This document shows positions 50,865 to 59,789 of a DNA stretch of 64,000 nt, in pieces. Source of the stretch: Streptomyces sp. CB02980 (lineage in GTDB: Bacteria; Actinomycetota; Actinomycetes; Streptomycetales; Streptomycetaceae). Location: assembly GCF_014451325.2 (NCBI RefSeq), contig NZ_JACSCH020000007.1, positions 192,965 through 256,964 on the forward strand, written 5' to 3'. The notes beneath the pieces are model-generated. The model had not been told where the DNA came from and searched no databases. It saw only the letters and a program-made list of their open reading frames with translations. Each line of letters opens with the position of its first letter. The stretch's first letter is position 1. The position numbers and the translations under genes are program-made.

Positions 50865-51234
50865 ACCACCCGCACGGGTGTCCCGGGCCTCACTGAGTCC
50901 CATATCACACACCTCTCCGAACGGCCCTCACCCGTGTTTCCGGCGCGTCGTGAGGGGCCGGGAGGCCAAGCCCCGCCTGCCGCCCGTGCCGCGCGCCGCC
51001 GCCGAGCACCCCCTACGGCAGACCCCGTGGCCCCTACAGCCTGTGACCCGTATCACCGCTCTGTTGGGATCTGTGATTTAGGGACCTACGTCCCTCGGCG
51101 ATAACCTGCGAGACGGACATGCCGCGTCCACGGTCACCGTGTACGCCTCCCTTGTGACAGTGCAGTCACGTTGCCCTTCGCGGCACGCCCACGCAGACAA
51201 CGAACCGCGATCATCAGAAAAGGGACGGACGCGC
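50865..51234 (+). promoter_or_regulatory. sucC upstream region with several palindromes
   Basis: No coding frame is convincing here. Three symmetric elements lie close together before sucC: AGGGAC-CTAC-GTCCCT (51080-51095), ACGGT-C-ACCGT (51129-51139) and GTGAC-AGTGCA-GTCAC (51154-51169). GATAAC at 51100-51105 could be a -10 box. The cluster suggests that the succinyl-CoA synthetase operon is under regulator control. A start near the -10 box would give a leader of more than 100 bases. Confidence 0.5.
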
Positions 51235-52413
51235 GTGGACCTGTTCGAGTACCAGGCGAGGGACCTCTTCGCCAAGCACGGTGTACCGGTGCTGGCCGGT
51301 GAAGTCATCGACACGCCTGAGGCGGCGCGCGAGGCCACCGAGCGTCTTGGCGGCAAGTCGGTCGTCAAGGCGCAGGTGAAGGTCGGTGGCCGCGGCAAGG
51401 CCGGCGGCGTCAAGCTGGCCGCCACCCCGGACGAGGCCGTCGCCCGCGCGACGGACATCCTCGGGATGGACATCAAGGGCCACACGGTCCACAAGGTGAT
51501 GATTGCCGAGCTGTCCCCGGAGATCGAGGCGGAGTACTACGTCTCGTACCTCCTCGACCGCACCAACCGCACCTTCCTCGCCATGGCGTCGGTGCAGGGC
51601 GGCATGGACATCGAGGAGGTCGCGGAGAAGACCCCCGAGGCCCTCGCGAAGGTCCCGGTCAACGCCGTCGAAGGCGTGAACATCGAGAAGGCCCGCGAGA
51701 TCGTGGCCCTGGCGAAGTTCCCGGCCGATGTGGCCGAGGGCGTCGCCGAGGCCATGGTGACCCTGTGGGACACCTTCGTCGCCGAGGACGCGCTCCTCGT
51801 CGAGGTGAACCCGCTGGTGAAGACCAAGGACGGCCGCATTCTGGCCCTGGACGGCAAGGTGTCTCTCGACGAGAACGCCGACTTCCGTCAGCCCGGCCAC
51901 GAGGCGCTCGAGGACAAGGCCGCAGCCAACCCGCTCGAGGCTGCTGCCAAGGCCAAGAACCTCAACTACGTCAAGCTCGAGGGCGAGGTCGGCATCATCG
52001 GTAACGGTGCCGGTCTGGTCATGTCGACCCTGGACGTCGTCGCGTACGCCGGTGAGAACCACGGCGGCGTGAAGCCGGCCAACTTCCTCGACATCGGTGG
52101 CGGCGCCTCCGCCGAGGTCATGGCGAACGGCCTGGAGATCATCCTGGGCGACCCGGACGTCAAGTCCGTGTTCGTCAACGTCTTCGGTGGCATCACCGCC
52201 TGTGACGAGGTCGCCAACGGCATCGTCCAGGCCCTGGAGCTTCTCGCCTCCAAGGGCGAAGAGGTCACCAAGCCGCTGGTCGTGCGCCTCGACGGCAACA
52301 ACGCGGAGCTGGGTCGCAAGATCCTGTCGGACGCGAACCACCCGCTCGTGCAGCGCGTGGACACCATGGACGGCGCGGCCGACAAGGCCGCCGAGCTCGC
52401 GGCTGCGAAGTAA
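51235..52413 (+). CDS. sucC: succinyl-CoA synthetase beta subunit (ADP-forming)
   Basis: A 392-residue ATP-grasp subunit. It starts VDLFEYQARDLFAKHGVPVL, has the nucleotide-binding lid in VVKAQVKVGGRGKAGGVKLA, magnesium-site residues in VEVNPLV and LALDGKVSLDENA, and the power-helix region GNGAGLVMSTLDVV. Together with SucD it makes succinate and ATP from succinyl-CoA in the TCA cycle. The length is standard. The frame extends upstream, but GTG 51235 gives the conserved N-terminus and has AAAAGGGACGG before it. It is followed after 19 bases by sucD. Confidence 0.97.
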   Translation: MDLFEYQARDLFAKHGVPVLAGEVIDTPEAAREATERLGGKSVVKAQVKVGGRGKAGGVKLAATPDEAVARATDILGMDIKGHTVHKVMIAELSPEIEAEYYVSYLLDRTNRTFLAMASVQGGMDIEEVAEKTPEALAKVPVNAVEGVNIEKAREIVALAKFPADVAEGVAEAMVTLWDTFVAEDALLVEVNPLVKTKDGRILALDGKVSLDENADFRQPGHEALEDKAAANPLEAAAKAKNLNYVKLEGEVGIIGNGAGLVMSTLDVVAYAGENHGGVKPANFLDIGGGASAEVMANGLEIILGDPDVKSVFVNVFGGITACDEVANGIVQALELLASKGEEVTKPLVVRLDGNNAELGRKILSDANHPLVQRVDTMDGAADKAAELAAAK

Positions 52414-52432
52414 GGGACGAGGTCAGAACACC

Positions 52433-53317
52433 ATGGCTATCTTCCTGACCAAGGACAGCAAGGTCATCGTCCAGGGCATGACCGGTGCCACGGGCATGAA
52501 GCACACCAAGCTCATGCTGGGTGACGGCACCAACATCGTCGGTGGCGTGAACCCGCGCAAGGCCGGCACGACCGTCGACTTCGACGGCACCGAGGTCCCG
52601 GTCTTCGGCTCCGTCGCCGAGGCGATGAAGGAGACCGGCGCCAACGTCTCGGTCCTCTTCGTCCCGCCGGCGTTCGCGAAGGCCGCCGTGGTCGAGGCGA
52701 TCGACGCCGAGATCCCGCTGGCCGTCGTCATCACCGAGGGCATCGCGGTCCACGACTCCGCCGCCTTCTGGGCGTACGCGCAGGCGAAGGGCAACAAGAC
52801 CCGCATCATCGGCCCGAACTGCCCCGGTCTCATCACCCCGGGCCAGTCCAACGCCGGCATCATCCCGGGCGACATCACGAAGCCGGGCCGCATCGGCCTG
52901 GTCTCGAAGTCCGGCACGCTGACGTACCAGATGATGTACGAGCTCCGTGACATCGGCTTCTCGTCCGCCGTCGGCATCGGTGGCGACCCGGTCATCGGCA
53001 CCACGCACATCGACGCCCTCGCGGCGTTCGAGGCGGACCCCGACACCGACCTGATCGTCATGATCGGTGAGATCGGCGGCGACGCCGAGGAGCGTGCGGC
53101 CGACTTCATCAAGGCCAACGTCACCAAGCCGGTCGTCGGCTACGTCGCGGGCTTCACCGCGCCCGAGGGCAAGACCATGGGCCACGCCGGCGCCATCGTC
53201 TCCGGCTCCTCCGGCACCGCCCAGGCGAAGCAGGAGGCCCTTGAGGCCGCCGGCGTCAAGGTCGGCAAGACGCCGACCGAGACGGCCAAGCTGGCGCGCG
53301 CGATCCTCGCGGGCTGA
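52433..53317 (+). CDS. sucD: succinyl-CoA synthetase alpha subunit
   Basis: A 294-residue subunit with an N-terminal CoA-binding Rossmann fold (VIVQGMTGATGMKHTKLML, then GVNPRKAGTTVDF) and the phospho-histidine in KTMGHAGAIVSG. It pairs with SucC, encoded directly upstream with a 19-base gap, and the two are surely one operon. The start ATG follows GGACGAGG. Length and both ends are normal. A long hairpin ends the operon. Confidence 0.97.
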   Translation: MAIFLTKDSKVIVQGMTGATGMKHTKLMLGDGTNIVGGVNPRKAGTTVDFDGTEVPVFGSVAEAMKETGANVSVLFVPPAFAKAAVVEAIDAEIPLAVVITEGIAVHDSAAFWAYAQAKGNKTRIIGPNCPGLITPGQSNAGIIPGDITKPGRIGLVSKSGTLTYQMMYELRDIGFSSAVGIGGDPVIGTTHIDALAAFEADPDTDLIVMIGEIGGDAEERAADFIKANVTKPVVGYVAGFTAPEGKTMGHAGAIVSGSSGTAQAKQEALEAAGVKVGKTPTETAKLARAILAG

Positions 53318-53351
53318 AGCAGCCGGTAGCCGCGGGATGCCGCGGTAGCTG

Positions 53352-53408
53352 TACGAGAGGGCCCCGCCCCCGCCCGGTCACCCGGGCGAGGGGCGGGGCC
53401 CTCTCGTA
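53352..53408. terminator. bidirectional terminator of sucCD and the convergent gene
   Basis: Arms 53352-53377 and 53382-53408 are complementary along their length with one bulged base, giving about 26 pairs around a four-base loop. It lies between the sucD stop (53317) and the convergent stop (53431). Confidence 0.9.
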
Positions 53409-53430
53409 TGCGGCGGCTGCCCGCCGGTGG

Positions 53431-54789
53431 TCATTCGGCGGCCGGGATCAGCCGCTCCGGGCCCGGGTTCGGTTCGGAGCGCAGCCTGTCGCGGAGCTCC
53501 AGGTCCTCCGGGCGGAGCTTCTGCGGGCCGCCGCGGACCGGGACGCCGTTGACGGTCTCGCCGGGGGCGTTCACCGGGATGTAGCGGGTCGGCGCGGTCG
53601 CCGCCGTGAAGCCCGTGACACCGATGAGGACCGCCGTCACCCCCAGCACCGCGCGCGTCCACGTCCGCATCCGGTGCTCGCTGCCGCCCCGGATCGTGCG
53701 GGCCGCCGGGAGGGTCGTCGTCGGCGCCTCCGTGACCAGCGCGCCGAGCCGCTCGTGCAGGGCGTCGGGATCGGCGAGCTCCGGGACCCGCTTCGCGAGG
53801 ACCGTACGGGCGTGCATCAGCCGGTTGGCCGCGGCGGGGGTGCTCGCCTCGGTCTCGGCGGCCGTCTCCGGCAGGTCGAGCCCGAGCCCGTCGTAGAGCA
53901 GGACGGTACGACGGTACGGAGCCGGCAGTTCGAGGAGTGCGGTGAGCAGCGCCCGCCGGCCCGCCTCGGTGGGCGGGGCGTCGGGGTGCTTGTGGGTACG
54001 ACGCAGCCGGTGCCAGGGGGAGAGGGCGTACTCGTACGCCGTCGCCCGCACCCAGCCCACCGGGTCCGCGTCGACGGCGACCTCGGGCCAGTGCTCCCAG
54101 GCCCGGTGGAAGGCCTGCTCGACGGACTCCCGGGAGAGCCGCCGCCGGCCGGTCAGCAGATACGTCTGGTGGACGAGACCGGGTGCCGCGTGCGCGTACA
54201 GCGCGTCGAACGCCTCCTCGGGGGTGAGCCCCGGTACGGCGGGGGGCCCGACGGGCCTCTCCTCCGCGAACCGCGGGGCCTCGGCCGCGACCGGTTTCAG
54301 CCGTTCCTGCGGCCTCGGGGCGCCTTTGCGGGCCGGGCCCGCGGCGATGACCGGGGACGGGGAGGGGGCCTTCGGCGGCTTGGCGGCCCGCTTGGCCGCG
54401 GCCTTGGGCCGGACGTTCGCCGTGGGGTCGGGCGCCTGTGCCTGCGGTTTCGCCGGGGCCTGCGGCCGTACGGGTGACGGTGGCCAGGACAGGGGCTCCG
54501 CCTCCTTCTCCGCAGCGGGCGAAGGGGCCGACGGGGAAGCGGTCGACGAGTCCGCGGAGCCCGGCGCGTCGCCGGGCCCGTACGTGCCGAGCAGCTTCGC
54601 GTACGCCTCGCGCTTGCGGCCCCGTGGTGCCGAACGCCCGGTCTCCCATGCCTTGACCGTGGCCTTCGTGACGCCCATGGCCTCGGCGACCTGCTCCTCG
54701 CTCAGGGCGAGGGCCTCACGCAACCTGCGCCGCTCCTTCGGGGGCGGCAGGGTGACGGAGGATGCGGAATCCGCGGTGCTCCGGCTCAT
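53431..54789 (-). CDS. XRE helix-turn-helix / sigma-70-like / TM fusion protein
   Basis: A 452-residue protein with an unusual order of parts. Residues about 15-70 form an XRE-type helix-turn-helix (LREALALSEEQVAEAMGVTK). A Pro/Ala/Lys-rich linker runs to about 190. Residues about 195-355 match sigma-70 regions 2 and 4 (EEAFDALYAHAAPGLVHQTY, then LLELPAPYRRTVLLYDGLGL). Near 385-405 there is a single membrane helix (WTRAVLGVTAVLIGVTGFTA), then a short outside tail ending PERLIPAAE. It may be a membrane-tethered transcription factor. ATG 54789 follows GGGAGG. It is divergent from the PerM-like gene. Confidence 0.82.
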   Translation of the reverse strand: MSRSTADSASSVTLPPPKERRRLREALALSEEQVAEAMGVTKATVKAWETGRSAPRGRKREAYAKLLGTYGPGDAPGSADSSTASPSAPSPAAEKEAEPLSWPPSPVRPQAPAKPQAQAPDPTANVRPKAAAKRAAKPPKAPSPSPVIAAGPARKGAPRPQERLKPVAAEAPRFAEERPVGPPAVPGLTPEEAFDALYAHAAPGLVHQTYLLTGRRRLSRESVEQAFHRAWEHWPEVAVDADPVGWVRATAYEYALSPWHRLRRTHKHPDAPPTEAGRRALLTALLELPAPYRRTVLLYDGLGLDLPETAAETEASTPAAANRLMHARTVLAKRVPELADPDALHERLGALVTEAPTTTLPAARTIRGGSEHRMRTWTRAVLGVTAVLIGVTGFTAATAPTRYIPVNAPGETVNGVPVRGGPQKLRPEDLELRDRLRSEPNPGPERLIPAAE

Positions 54790-54908
54790 CGGTGTCGACC
54801 TCCCGCAGAGCTGCTGTGGGCGGAAAAGTACATAAACGTATCTTGAGCGACACAACGGAGGTTTGCCTGTTACGCGGCAAAAGCGCGTGTCGTTGGCAGC
54901 ATGACCCC

Positions 54909-56456
54909 GTGACCCATGTGACCGAGCACCCCCTGGTCCAGGGCGGCCGTTCCGCCGCGCTCGCCACCGCCTGCGTCCGGGGCGGGGTCGCCGCCGGGCT
55001 CGGACTCGGCGCCCTCGCGGTCCTGGTGATCGCCGGCTGGATCAGCTCCCCGTACCCCGACAGCGGCCCCGGCGGCGCCCTGCACCTGGCCGCCGGGCTC
55101 TGGCTGCTCGCGCACGGCGTGGACCTCGTCCGTACGGACACCCTGTCCGGACTGCCCGCGCCCCTCGGCATCGTGCCGATGTTCCTGGCCGTCCTGCCCG
55201 TCTGGCTCGTCCACCGGGCTGCCCGCGACACCCTCGACGTGGCCGACGGCGGCGACCGGCGGCCCCCCTCCGCGAGCGGCGCCGTCGGCGCCGTGGCCGG
55301 CGGATACCTGCTGGTCGCCGCCGCGGTCGTGGTCTACAGCGAGAGCGGCCCGCTTCCCGCCGAGCGGCTCAGCGCCGGGTTCTGGCTGCCCGCCGTCGTG
55401 GTGGGCGCGGCCGGGGCGGGCGTCTGGACGGCGTTCGGACGCCCCCTCCCCGAACAGCGCCAGGCGGCCGCCGCCCTGCGGGCGGCCGGGCTCGGGCTCG
55501 TCACGCTGCTCGGCGGCGGCGCGGTCGTCGCGGCGGTCTCGCTGGCCTGGCACGCGGGCGAGGCGCAGGCCGCGTACGCGGGTCTCACGGGGGAGTGGTC
55601 GGGGCGGGTGGCGGTGCTGCTGCTGGTCCTCGCGCTGCTGCCGAACATGGCCGTCTGGGGAGCGGCGTACGGGCTCGGGCCGGGCTTCAGCCTCGGCACG
55701 GGCGCGTTCGCGACCCCGCTGGGCCTCGTCGGCGACCCGGCCGTGCCGCCCTTCCCACTGCTCGCCGCGCTGCCCGACGACGGGCGCGGCGGCTGGATGC
55801 ACGGGGCGGCCGCGGCGGTGCCGCTCGCCGCCGTGCTGCTCCAGGGGGGCCGGGTGGGCCGCTCGGCGCGGACCTGGACGACCCGGGACACGGCGCTGAC
55901 GGCGCTGGGCGCGGCCTGGGGCTGCGGTGCGGTGGCCGCCGTGCTCTCGGCCGCGGCGGGCGGCCCGCTCGGCACGGCCAGGCTGTCGGCGTTCGGCCCG
56001 GTGTGGTGGCAGACCGGTGCGGCGACGGTCCTGTGGGGTGCCTGCGTCGGGGTGCCGGTGGCCCTGGGGGTACGGGCCTGGGGCCGGCGCGTCCCGCGCC
56101 CGAAGCGCCTGCCGGCGGAGGCCTCGGGCGTGACGGTGCGGGCGGTGGCGGCCGCGCCCACGGGGCCCGTGACCCGCCCCGTGGCCGCTGCCGGTCCCGT
56201 ACCCCCGCCGGCCCCGTCCACCCCGGACGGGACGGAAGGCGAGGGGGCGCAGCCGAACACGCCCCCGACGGCCCCCGCCGGGAGAACGGCCGGGGCGAAG
56301 ACGAGCGTCGCCGACCTCCGGCTCGACGACGACCCGCCGTACGACAGCTACGACAGCTACGACCCGTACGGCGACTCCGCCTTCGAGCCCTACGACTACC
56401 TTCCGGCAGCCTGGGAACCCGGGCCGCCCCCGCCCCCGGCGCCGTCCGCCGACTAG
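54909..56456 (+). CDS. DUF6350 / PerM-like cell division membrane protein
   Basis: A 515-residue integral membrane protein with about ten hydrophobic segments up to residue 400 (for example GLGLGALAVLVIAGWISSPY and VAVLLLVLALLPNMAVWGAA). The loop GFSLGTGAFATPLG is a feature of the DUF6350 family, whose mycobacterial member PerM supports cell division during persistence. A soluble Pro/Ala-rich tail (about 405-515) ends with acidic Asp/Tyr repeats (YDSYDSYDPYGDSAFEPYDY). GTG 54909 was chosen because the first membrane segment follows soon; GTG 54918 is possible. The downstream gene is convergent and only 16 bases away. Confidence 0.82.
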   Translation: MTHVTEHPLVQGGRSAALATACVRGGVAAGLGLGALAVLVIAGWISSPYPDSGPGGALHLAAGLWLLAHGVDLVRTDTLSGLPAPLGIVPMFLAVLPVWLVHRAARDTLDVADGGDRRPPSASGAVGAVAGGYLLVAAAVVVYSESGPLPAERLSAGFWLPAVVVGAAGAGVWTAFGRPLPEQRQAAAALRAAGLGLVTLLGGGAVVAAVSLAWHAGEAQAAYAGLTGEWSGRVAVLLLVLALLPNMAVWGAAYGLGPGFSLGTGAFATPLGLVGDPAVPPFPLLAALPDDGRGGWMHGAAAAVPLAAVLLQGGRVGRSARTWTTRDTALTALGAAWGCGAVAAVLSAAAGGPLGTARLSAFGPVWWQTGAATVLWGACVGVPVALGVRAWGRRVPRPKRLPAEASGVTVRAVAAAPTGPVTRPVAAAGPVPPPAPSTPDGTEGEGAQPNTPPTAPAGRTAGAKTSVADLRLDDDPPYDSYDSYDPYGDSAFEPYDYLPAAWEPGPPPPPAPSAD

Positions 56457-56472
56457 GGGCTTGTCCGCCGCG

Positions 56473-57246
56473 CTACTCCCGGACCCCGAAGCCCGCGCGC
56501 AGCGGCTTCGGCAGGAGGTCGTTGCAGGCCAGCTGGCCGGCGTGGGTGAGGGCGTCGTCACGGCACTCGTAGAAGTCGCTGTAGACGAGCTGCATCGTGA
56601 AGCCCACGGCGACGATCATCAGGGCCACGCTCGCCGCGACCAGACCGCTGATCGCGGCCGTCCGCATCGAGCGGAGCGGGGCCGCCGTGGCGCCCTGCCC
56701 CGAAGGCCGGCCCGCGGGCTGCCCCGCGACCTGTCCCGAGGGCTGGGACGCCGGCCCGGCCGCCGACTGTGATGTCGGCGACAGCCCCTCGGCCGGCTTC
56801 GGCTTGGCGCGCAGCGAGCTGATCGCCCAGTAGACGCCCAGGGCGCCGAGCAGCAGCGCCAGTTCCGGGATCTCGAAGATGGCGAAGAAGAAGGCCCACA
56901 TGCCGGCGAGGATCGCGTACCGCGCGCGGCGCTGCGCCGGGTCCGTCGGGTCCCAGCGGAGCCCCCGTCCTCCGGTGCCGCCCTGGCCGGGCCCACCCTG
57001 TCCGGGTCCGCCCTCCGGTCCTCCCTGGCCGCCGCCCTGGCGCTCGGGCCCACGGCCGAAGCCGTCGTTCGAGCGGCCCGGCTGGCGCGGGCTCCAGCGG
57101 CCGTCGGACGGCCCCGACGACCCGGAGTCCCCGGACGATTCGTCGTCCGAGCCCTCCGGTCGCCGCGGCTGCCACGGCTGATCCGGCCGGCCCTCGGGCG
57201 GCGGCGCGAACGGGTTGTTGTCGTCGGTGGACTGGCGTTCCGGCAT
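56473..57246 (-). CDS. membrane protein with Pro/Gly-rich leader, unknown function
   Basis: A 257-residue protein. The first 105 residues are hydrophilic and Pro/Gly/Gln-rich (QGGPEGGPGQGGPGQGG). Membrane segments lie near 112-150 (AILAGMWAFFFAIFEIPELA and the adjoining GALGVYWAISSL) and 200-225 (ISGLVAASVALMIVAVGFTM), and the outer end has two cysteines (YECRDDAL and LACNDLL) that could form a disulfide. The ATG at 57246 gives MPERQSTDDNNPFAPPPEG, a typical actinobacterial start for such proteins; an earlier start at 57288 is open. I recognise no family. It is divergent from purN. Confidence 0.7.
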   Translation of the reverse strand: MPERQSTDDNNPFAPPPEGRPDQPWQPRRPEGSDDESSGDSGSSGPSDGRWSPRQPGRSNDGFGRGPERQGGGQGGPEGGPGQGGPGQGGTGGRGLRWDPTDPAQRRARYAILAGMWAFFFAIFEIPELALLLGALGVYWAISSLRAKPKPAEGLSPTSQSAAGPASQPSGQVAGQPAGRPSGQGATAAPLRSMRTAAISGLVAASVALMIVAVGFTMQLVYSDFYECRDDALTHAGQLACNDLLPKPLRAGFGVRE

Positions 57247-57521
57247 CTGCTGAACGTCTTCCCTCTGTCGTCGCGACCACGGCCGCACCCGTGGTCTCCG
57301 CTGCTGTCTCGTCCGCTGCCGTTCGTGTTCTCGACCGGTGCTGGTCGGGTGCGCGTCCGGCGTCGGACCTTGACGCTACCGCCCTGCTCCGCCCCCGTCC
57401 CGTGGGGGCCGTCCGGTGTGCCGGTATCGTTGCTGACGGTCGAGCCATTCGTAGGGTTCCCCGTATCGAGCGGCACGATTCGTTCGTACGACCGTACAAA
57501 CACCACGGAAAGAGTGACCCA

Positions 57522-58151
57522 GTGGCTGCCGCCCGCCTCGTCGTCCTGGTCTCCGGTTCCGGTACCAATCTGCAGGCCCTCCTCGACGGCATCGCCGCGG
57601 ACCCCGAGGGCTACGGCGCGGAGATCGTCGCCGTCGGCGCCGACCGCGACGGCATCGCAGGTCTGGAGCGCGCCGAGCGCGCCGGACTGCCGACCTTCGT
57701 CTGCCGGGTCAAGGACCACGCCACCCGCGAGGAGTGGGACCGCGCCCTCACCGAGGCCACCGCCGCGTACGAGCCGGATCTCGTCGTCTCGGCCGGCTTC
57801 ATGAAGATCGTCGGCAAGGAGTTCCTCGCCCGCTTCGGTGGCCGGGTCGTCAACACCCACCCGGCTCTGCTGCCCAGTTTTCCCGGTGCCCACGGGGTGC
57901 GTGACGCCCTCGCCTACGGCGCGAAGGTCACCGGGTGCACCGTCCACTTCGTCGACGACGGTGTCGACACCGGCCCGATCATCGCCCAGGGCGTGGTCGA
58001 GGTGCGGGACGAGGACGATGAAGCCGCTCTGCACGAGCGCATCAAGGAAGTCGAGCGCTCACTGCTCGTCGACGTCGTGGGGCGCCTCGCCCGGCACGGC
58101 TATCGCATTGAGGGACGAAAGGTTCATGTCGGTGAAAACGGACACGGTTAA
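57522..58151 (+). CDS. purN: phosphoribosylglycinamide formyltransferase
   Basis: A 209-residue enzyme that adds the first formyl group in purine synthesis, using 10-formyltetrahydrofolate. Motifs are LVSGSGTNLQALLDG (phosphate binding), NTHPALLPSFPGAHGV with the catalytic His, and VDDGVDTGPII with the catalytic Asp. The frame is open to 57291, but GTG 57522 gives the conserved start VAAARLVVLVSGSG and has GGAAAGAG upstream. The purH ATG lies inside its 3' end (26-base overlap), so translation is coupled. The formyl donor is fed by FolD, encoded 4.7 kb away. Confidence 0.96.
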   Translation: MAAARLVVLVSGSGTNLQALLDGIAADPEGYGAEIVAVGADRDGIAGLERAERAGLPTFVCRVKDHATREEWDRALTEATAAYEPDLVVSAGFMKIVGKEFLARFGGRVVNTHPALLPSFPGAHGVRDALAYGAKVTGCTVHFVDDGVDTGPIIAQGVVEVRDEDDEAALHERIKEVERSLLVDVVGRLARHGYRIEGRKVHVGENGHG

Positions 58152-59691
58152 GCCCATCCGCCGCGCGCTGGTCAGCGTCTACGACAAGACGGGGCTCGAG
58201 GAGCTGGCCCGCGGTCTGCACGAGGCCGGTGTCGAGCTCGTCTCCACCGGCTCCACGGCCGGGAAGATCGCCGCCGCCGGTGTGCCGGTCACCAAGGTCG
58301 AGGAGCTGACCGGCTTCCCCGAGTGCCTGGACGGCCGCGTCAAGACCCTCCACCCGCGCGTGCACGCCGGCATCCTCGCCGACCTGCGCCTGGAGTCGCA
58401 CCGCGAGCAGCTCGCCGAGCTCGGCGTGGAACCCTTCGACCTGGTCGTCGTGAACCTCTACCCGTTCAAGGAGACCGTCGCCTCCGGCGCCACTCCCGAC
58501 GAGTGCGTCGAGCAGATCGACATCGGCGGCCCGTCGATGGTTCGCGCCGCGGCCAAGAACCACCCGTCCGTGGCGATCGTCACCAGCCCCGAGCGGTACG
58601 CCGACGTCCTCGCGGCCGTCAAGAGCGGCGGCTTCGACCTGACCGCGCGCAAGCGGCTGGCGGCCGAGGCCTTCCGGCACACCGCCGCGTACGACGTGGC
58701 CGTCGCCTCCTGGTTCGCCGACGACTACGCGGCCGCCGACGAGTCGGGCCTCCCCGACTTCCTGGGCGCCACGTACGAGCGGAACAACGTCCTGCGCTAC
58801 GGCGAGAACCCCCACCAGGGCGCCGCGCTGTACGTCGACGGCACGGGCGGCCTCGCCGAGGCCGAGCAGCTGCACGGCAAGGAGATGTCGTACAACAACT
58901 ACACGGACACCGACGCCGCGCGCCGGGCCGCGTACGACCACACCGAGCCCTGCGTCGCGATCATCAAGCACGCCAACCCGTGCGGCATCGCGATCGGCGC
59001 CGACGTCGCCGAGGCCCACCGCAAGGCGCACGCCTGTGACCCGCTGTCCGCGTTCGGCGGCGTCATCGCCGTCAACCGCCCCGTCTCGGTCGCGATGGCC
59101 GAGCAGGTCGCGGAGATCTTCACCGAGGTCATCGTCGCCCCGGCGTACGAGGACGGGGCCGTCGAGGTCCTCGCCAAGAAGAAGAACATCCGTGTGCTCA
59201 AGGCGGACGGCGCCCCGAGCAACCCGGTCGAGGTCAAGCCGATCGACGGCGGCGCGCTGCTCCAGGTCACCGACCGCCTCCAGGCCGAGGGCGACGACCC
59301 GGCGAACTGGACCCTGGCGACGGGCGAGGCCCTGTCCGCGGAGGAGCTCGCCGAGCTCGCCTTCGCCTGGAAGGCCTGCCGCGCGGTCAAGTCCAACGCG
59401 ATCCTGCTCTCCAAGGACGGCGCCTCGGTCGGCGTCGGCATGGGTCAGGTCAACCGCGTCGACTCCGCGAAGCTCGCGGTCGAGCGGGCGGGCGAGGAGC
59501 GTGCGCGCGGCTCCTACGCCGCCTCGGACGCCTTCTTCCCCTTCCCGGACGGCCTGGAGATCCTCACCGCGGCCGGCGTGAAGGCGGTCGTGCAGCCGGG
59601 CGGCTCGATGCGGGACGAGCTGGTGGTCGAGGCCGCGAAGAAGGCGGGCGTGACGATGTACCTCACGGGGACGCGCCACTTCTTCCACTGA
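58126..59691 (+). CDS. purH: bifunctional AICAR formyltransferase / IMP cyclohydrolase
   Basis: A 521-residue enzyme catalysing the last two steps of IMP synthesis. The N-terminal cyclohydrolase domain (about 1-200) has SVYDKTGLEELARGL and TLHPRVHAGILA, and the C-terminal transformylase domain carries KHANPCG with the catalytic Lys-His and ends TGTRHFFH, the invariant terminus. ATG 58126 follows AAAGG and overlaps purN by 26 bases. A long hairpin begins 45 bases after the stop. Together with guaB and guaA in this window it provides most of the route to GMP. Confidence 0.97.
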   Translation: MSVKTDTVKPIRRALVSVYDKTGLEELARGLHEAGVELVSTGSTAGKIAAAGVPVTKVEELTGFPECLDGRVKTLHPRVHAGILADLRLESHREQLAELGVEPFDLVVVNLYPFKETVASGATPDECVEQIDIGGPSMVRAAAKNHPSVAIVTSPERYADVLAAVKSGGFDLTARKRLAAEAFRHTAAYDVAVASWFADDYAAADESGLPDFLGATYERNNVLRYGENPHQGAALYVDGTGGLAEAEQLHGKEMSYNNYTDTDAARRAAYDHTEPCVAIIKHANPCGIAIGADVAEAHRKAHACDPLSAFGGVIAVNRPVSVAMAEQVAEIFTEVIVAPAYEDGAVEVLAKKKNIRVLKADGAPSNPVEVKPIDGGALLQVTDRLQAEGDDPANWTLATGEALSAEELAELAFAWKACRAVKSNAILLSKDGASVGVGMGQVNRVDSAKLAVERAGEERARGSYAASDAFFPFPDGLEILTAAGVKAVVQPGGSMRDELVVEAAKKAGVTMYLTGTRHFFH

Positions 59692-59735
59692 GTCGTGGCG
59701 GCCACTGAGCCGTCACAGCGACTGAGCCGTGCCGG

Positions 59736-59787
59736 CGACGGGCGGCCCGCCGACCCCCCTCCGGGGGTGTCGGCGGGCCGCCCGTCG
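59736..59787. terminator. purH terminator
   Basis: A 19-bp stem (59736-59754 with 59769-59787) is extended inward by five C-G pairs around a short loop, giving about 24 pairs, and is followed by GCGTTTCC. It follows purH closely and abuts the decayed end of the FHA pseudogene. Confidence 0.9.
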
Positions 59788-59789
59788 GC

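Noticed and set aside
51154..51169. Crp site before sucC
   Set aside because: The half-sites GTGAC and GTCAC are spaced two bases too far for the Crp pattern, so I list it only as a palindrome.
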